From NCBI RefSeq assembly GCF_005049285.1, contig NZ_SOSC01000001.1:310001-374000 (forward strand): a stretch of DNA of 64,000 nt, in the 5' to 3' direction. This DNA is from Halorientalis salina. Lineage in GTDB: Archaea > Halobacteriota > Halobacteria > Halobacteriales > Haloarculaceae. Shown piece after piece: positions 60,776 through 64,000 of this stretch. Numbering within the stretch: the stretch's first letter is position 1; each line of letters begins with the position of its first letter. Under the pieces are notes generated by a model. It did no database searches, was not told the origin of the DNA, and saw only the letters and a program-made list of their open reading frames with translations. A program made the position numbers and the translations under genes.

Positions 60776-60808
60776 ACACCATCGAAGTATCTCGGCAGCG
60801 CACCGCAC

Positions 60809-62347
60809 TTATTCGTCGACGAACAACCGCGCAACGCGCTTGAAGGGGCCGAGGTTGACGCCGAACCGATCCTCGAAGCTCAACACGAGCATTATCTCTT
60901 CTTCCTCGATGCCACCGAGCGCGAGAATTGCGACGCCGTAGATACTGACGAAGGCCATGCCCATACCGACCAACACGGGTGCGGTCATATCGAGGAATCG
61001 GTTGACTACGTAGTAGATGCCTGCCATCGACAAAATGCCCACCGTGGCGGGCTTTACCAGCGCGGCCGTTATCGGATGGATGCTGGTTGCTCTATAGACC
61101 TGCGCCGAGTAGAGGACGTTCAGCCCTGTGTACGACACGGCGGTGGCGACGGCTGCACCCAGAATTCCGTACTCCGGAATTAGTGCGAAGTTGAGTACGA
61201 CGTTGGTCGCCCCGGCCAGAAGGTTGTCCCACATGACGACCCGAGTCCGGCCGATGGCCGTGAGCGTGTTCACGTTGGGGCCCGCCACCGAGTGGGTGAA
61301 AAATCCGAGCGCGAGCACCACAAGTGCTAGTGACCCGTCGACGTACTCCACGCCAAACGTGAGCCGAATCGACGCCGTCGGGAAGAACACGAGGATGAGT
61401 GCCGGGGGCAGCGTTGCCATGAATATCCACTTGGTGACGAGTTTGTAGGTTCGATCCATCTCATCTGTCCGTTCGTCGGAGTGTAACTGGGAGAGGACAG
61501 GCATGGCGATGAAGCTGAACGCCGAGAGCGTAGCCGTCAGCAGTTCGGCCAGCGGATACACGACGTTGTAACTCCCGACTTCCCCCGAGGTGCGAAAGTA
61601 GCTCAGCATGAAGATGTCGAAATACGAGAGGACCATCACCATCGCCGCGGTGAGCATCAGCGGCGCCGAGAACGAGACGAGTTCACGTCGACGCATGTTC
61701 GCGGTGACCGACGACCGGAGGTTCGTCCGGGTCACCACGTAGTAGAGGCCAGCGAGTCCGGCGGCGGCGAACGTCACCGAGTAGGCTCCGACGATTCCCA
61801 CAGCGCCAAGGCCGAAGTACAGCACGACGAGGACAAGCGAAAAGCGGACAATCGGTTGTCCGATGTTCCTGATGAGTACCTTTGGAAGTGAACGCTGGAG
61901 CCCCTGGACGATCCCGATAGTGAATTTCATCAGCGCTGCGAAGGGGATGCCCAGAGCGGCGATTCGGACGACGCCGACCGCTTCCGGCGCACGGAGAGCA
62001 TACGTTGCAAACGGCTCGGCGAATACGAACAGCAGGATAGCACAACCGACAGACAGGCCAGTCACGACCTGGAGGCCGGACGCCATGACGCCCTTTCGGT
62101 CTGCTTCGTCGTCGAACCGCGGCAAATACCGGCCGACGCCCGTGTTCATCCCGAACAACAGAATGGTGGAAACAAACGACAGCGTAGTGATGCCGATGGT
62201 GGCCACGCCGTACGAGGTCCGACCGAGTAACTGTGCGATGAGAACTTTCGCCACGAACGAGATTCCGAGTTCGAGAACGAGTCCGGCGAACAACAGGACG
62301 CCACTCTTGAACAGTCGCCGAACGATGGAATTCTGTTTCTCAAACAT
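60809..62347 (-). CDS. Wzx/MATE-type oligosaccharide flippase
   Basis: 512 aa, start MFEKQNSIVRRL (62347); a GTG 30 nt upstream is possible. About fourteen hydrophobic helices. It shows the polysaccharide-flippase pattern (early LLGRTSYGVATIGIT, then MNTGVGRYLPRF, and SYFDIFMLSYFRTSGEVGSYN). It should move lipid-linked glycan across the membrane for S-layer or exopolysaccharide decoration, like AglR in Haloferax. Gene order places it in the surface-glycan locus with the formyltransferase, an AP-fold protein and a GT4. Confidence 0.88.
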   Translation of the reverse strand: MFEKQNSIVRRLFKSGVLLFAGLVLELGISFVAKVLIAQLLGRTSYGVATIGITTLSFVSTILLFGMNTGVGRYLPRFDDEADRKGVMASGLQVVTGLSVGCAILLFVFAEPFATYALRAPEAVGVVRIAALGIPFAALMKFTIGIVQGLQRSLPKVLIRNIGQPIVRFSLVLVVLYFGLGAVGIVGAYSVTFAAAGLAGLYYVVTRTNLRSSVTANMRRRELVSFSAPLMLTAAMVMVLSYFDIFMLSYFRTSGEVGSYNVVYPLAELLTATLSAFSFIAMPVLSQLHSDERTDEMDRTYKLVTKWIFMATLPPALILVFFPTASIRLTFGVEYVDGSLALVVLALGFFTHSVAGPNVNTLTAIGRTRVVMWDNLLAGATNVVLNFALIPEYGILGAAVATAVSYTGLNVLYSAQVYRATSIHPITAALVKPATVGILSMAGIYYVVNRFLDMTAPVLVGMGMAFVSIYGVAILALGGIEEEEIMLVLSFEDRFGVNLGPFKRVARLFVDE

Positions 62348-62405
62348 ACCAACGTGGAATCTGGAACGACCGGTCACACGAAGTGTTTTCGCAGCGGTAC
62401 TGGAG

Positions 62406-63326
62406 TCAGTCGGCGTAGCCGAGACTACGGAGTTGCTCCTCGACGTCGGCTGTCATCTGCCGGTCTCCTTCGTCCACCGTCTCCCCCTCGATAACTGCCC
62501 AGGGAACTTCACGGAGGGCCGGGTGATGAATGCCGGTCGGATGACCATAGAGTCGCATTGGAAGCAGAGGCATGCGCTCGCCTAAATTGTTTCCGTGATC
62601 GGACGTTACGACGGTACGACCCTCGTGGTCAAGAAGGGGTTCGATAGCGTCTAATACGCGTTGGAGATTGTCACCGTAAGCCTCCCAGACCTCGTCGGCG
62701 TTTTCGTACCCGAGTCCCACCGCCTCCCAGACATCGGTGGCACCCTGCTTGACCCCCTCAACCGTCACTTCCTCGGTCCCATTGAACTCGGCGTAGCGCA
62801 GGTGCGGGGCACCGAGGAACGGGTAGTGGGGCTGGAGGTAGTGGACGATGAGTCGCTTTTCAGGGAACTGTTCGCGGGCATCCAGCGCCGCCTCAGTGAC
62901 GTCTTCTGGTGGAACCGTTCCGATTTCTGGGTCGAACGACTCTCGCCAGGGCTCCAGAAAGCAATGGAACGCCGTCTCGACCTGCCGCGAGACGACGGGG
63001 TTGCCGGTGACGTACACGCAGTCAGTCTTCGCTGGACTGCCGAAGTTGGCCTTCACCCACTCGTGTGTCGCGCTCCCGGCACTGTATACTCGCTCGTAAC
63101 TGTCGTAGGTACTCGTGTCTGCGATCTCCTCGAACAGGTCTCCACGGCAGGCGTCCAGCACGAGGAGCGTGTCCCACTCTCGGTCCAGCACGTGAATACC
63201 GTCGTGCTCGTGGAATCGCGACTGGAGCGGGCCGACGATTCGATGTGCTGCTCTGTTTTGCCACCAAGTCGGACGGTCGTAATTCGCCGCGATCTCGTTG
63301 ACGGCGTACTGTAGCTTCTTTAGCAT
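62406..63326 (-). CDS. Sulfatase/alkaline-phosphatase-fold protein
   Basis: 306 aa, start MLKKLQYAVNEI (63326); an upstream TTG start is less likely. The LLVLDACRGDLFEEI segment and TSDHGNNLGERM carry the metal-binding Asp/His pattern of the alkaline phosphatase superfamily. The sulfatase C/S-x-P-x-R cysteine is not present; a Cys occurs in DACRGD, at the nucleophile position. No signal peptide, so cytosolic. It may hydrolyse or transfer a phosphate or sulfate in glycan synthesis. Confidence 0.78.
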   Translation of the reverse strand: MLKKLQYAVNEIAANYDRPTWWQNRAAHRIVGPLQSRFHEHDGIHVLDREWDTLLVLDACRGDLFEEIADTSTYDSYERVYSAGSATHEWVKANFGSPAKTDCVYVTGNPVVSRQVETAFHCFLEPWRESFDPEIGTVPPEDVTEAALDAREQFPEKRLIVHYLQPHYPFLGAPHLRYAEFNGTEEVTVEGVKQGATDVWEAVGLGYENADEVWEAYGDNLQRVLDAIEPLLDHEGRTVVTSDHGNNLGERMPLLPMRLYGHPTGIHHPALREVPWAVIEGETVDEGDRQMTADVEEQLRSLGYAD

Positions 63327-63436
63327 CGAGGATGTGCGTATCAATCCTGAACTGCGGATAAATCACTTTCGACTACTCGGCACCGACAGGTTCAAGTCTG
63401 AAACGGCTACCTTTCGATTTATGAGGGAAATGTAAC

Positions 63437-64000
63437 GTGGTTCGGGTCCTCCTCCTCCATACGAACAAATCGTACGCGGAAACCCTAGCCCGAATCGCCT
63501 CGCGAGATCATCCGTCCTACGACGTCGAAGTCGTCTCGCGAGTTCCCGTTTCGCACCGGGTTCGAGCGCTCAGGACCCGTGATTTCGACCTGGTTCAGAC
63601 GGACGAACTCATTGTCAACGGGATGCTCGCCACCGGTGCGTCAGTTCTCTTCGACGTGCCACTCGTCGCCGCGATTCGCGGCTGGGCCGATTACACGAAC
63701 GCCCACGGTCAGTACGGCTGGTTCAAAGACGCCAGTATTCGTGCGCGCACGCGACTTGCCCTCCGCCAGGCGTCCGAGACGATTTTCATCAGCGACACTG
63801 CACGCAAGACGTTCCGGGCACAGTATCCGGTCGACCGGTACTCTGTCGTCGGCAGACCTGTTGACGTCGACCGCTACGGGACCGGGCAAGCAACCGAACG
63901 GGGAACGTTCGACCTTCTCACTGTCACGAATCTCCGATACGAGGAGAAATACGAGGGCGTACTCACGGTATTACGTGCCCTCCGCCCACTGTTTGCGGAA
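63437..64000 (+). CDS. GT4-family glycosyltransferase, partial (past right edge)
   Basis: The first 188 codons of a group 1 (GT-B) glycosyltransferase, GTG start at 63437 with GAGGG about 11 nt upstream. Read directly: VVRVLLLHTNKSYAETLARI begins the N-terminal domain; WADYTNAHGQYGWF, ETIFISDTARKTF, and VGRPVDVDRY give the linker between domains. LLTVTNLRYEEKYEGV opens the donor-binding domain, which ends off the window. It probably belongs to the surface-glycan locus. Confidence 0.8.
   Translation, partial: MVRVLLLHTNKSYAETLARIASRDHPSYDVEVVSRVPVSHRVRALRTRDFDLVQTDELIVNGMLATGASVLFDVPLVAAIRGWADYTNAHGQYGWFKDASIRARTRLALRQASETIFISDTARKTFRAQYPVDRYSVVGRPVDVDRYGTGQATERGTFDLLTVTNLRYEEKYEGVLTVLRALRPLFAE

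Overview
The window is a piece of a haloarchaeal chromosome. It is GC-rich, its proteins are rich in Asp and Glu, many genes have a TATA-like box 27-29 nt before the start codon (leaderless transcripts), and the gene families are typical of Halobacteria: halocyanin-type blue copper proteins, a HalX response regulator, CDC48, LSm-L37e, PriS-GINS, TrmB and AglJ-type surface glycosylation. Nitrous-oxide-reduction accessory genes, methylmalonyl-CoA mutase parts and a CitE-like lyase beside glutamate dehydrogenase would fit a Haloarcula-like lineage, but the genus cannot be fixed from this sequence alone. I found one tRNA (Leu, GAG), no rRNA, no CRISPR array, and no transposase or integrase.

Layout. 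1-3.6 kb: nosL-nosD-nosF-nosY on the minus strand, cut by the left edge; nosZ is not visible. 3.7-5.2 kb: MeaB GTPase and the stand-alone B12 domain of methylmalonyl-CoA mutase. 5.3-10.5 kb: a DUF420 membrane protein, a 7TM-PAS histidine kinase, an ABC exporter pair and a frameshifted Na+/Ca2+ antiporter. 10.5-14 kb: a SelT/W/H-type redox protein, a membrane protein, a CtaA-CtaB fusion for heme O synthesis, and divergent coxB with an unusual glycosylation-rich insertion. 14-25 kb: a secreted CAP-domain protein, CitE-like lyase, glutamate dehydrogenase, a MutS-family ATPase, an XPB helicase and a secreted matrixin-like protease. 25.2-29 kb: a small metal/redox island with DUF302, two SHOCT proteins, two cupredoxins (one Met-rich, one with a His-rich linker), a winged-helix regulator and two small membrane proteins. 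29-44.9 kb: mostly housekeeping genes (M42 peptidase, LSm-L37e-PurF, HtrA-like protease, response regulator, MBF1, PanB, and CDC48 with a small Hsp20-like partner).

44.9-57.7 kb: three tandem perfect hairpins after cdc48, a MacB/LolD-type exporter, a second ABC exporter, the priS-gins replication operon, DoxX, a universal stress protein, a degenerate metallo-beta-lactamase-fold protein, a PadR regulator, a pseudo-JAMM protein and an AglJ-like glycosyltransferase. 57.8-64 kb: a tiny Cys-containing protein and a TrmB regulator sharing a perfect TrmB-type operator, then a surface-glycan locus: GINT1-N-like propeller, sugar-type formyltransferase, Wzx flippase, an alkaline-phosphatase-fold protein and a GT4 glycosyltransferase cut by the right edge.

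Points most worth following: the metal island with its divergent operator; the split propeller/formyltransferase pair; the tandem hairpins, one of which recurs at 52.5 kb; the TrmB operator shared with the tiny protein; the NosL-like segment inside NosD; the COX2 insertion; and the pseudo-JAMM protein at 55.6 kb.
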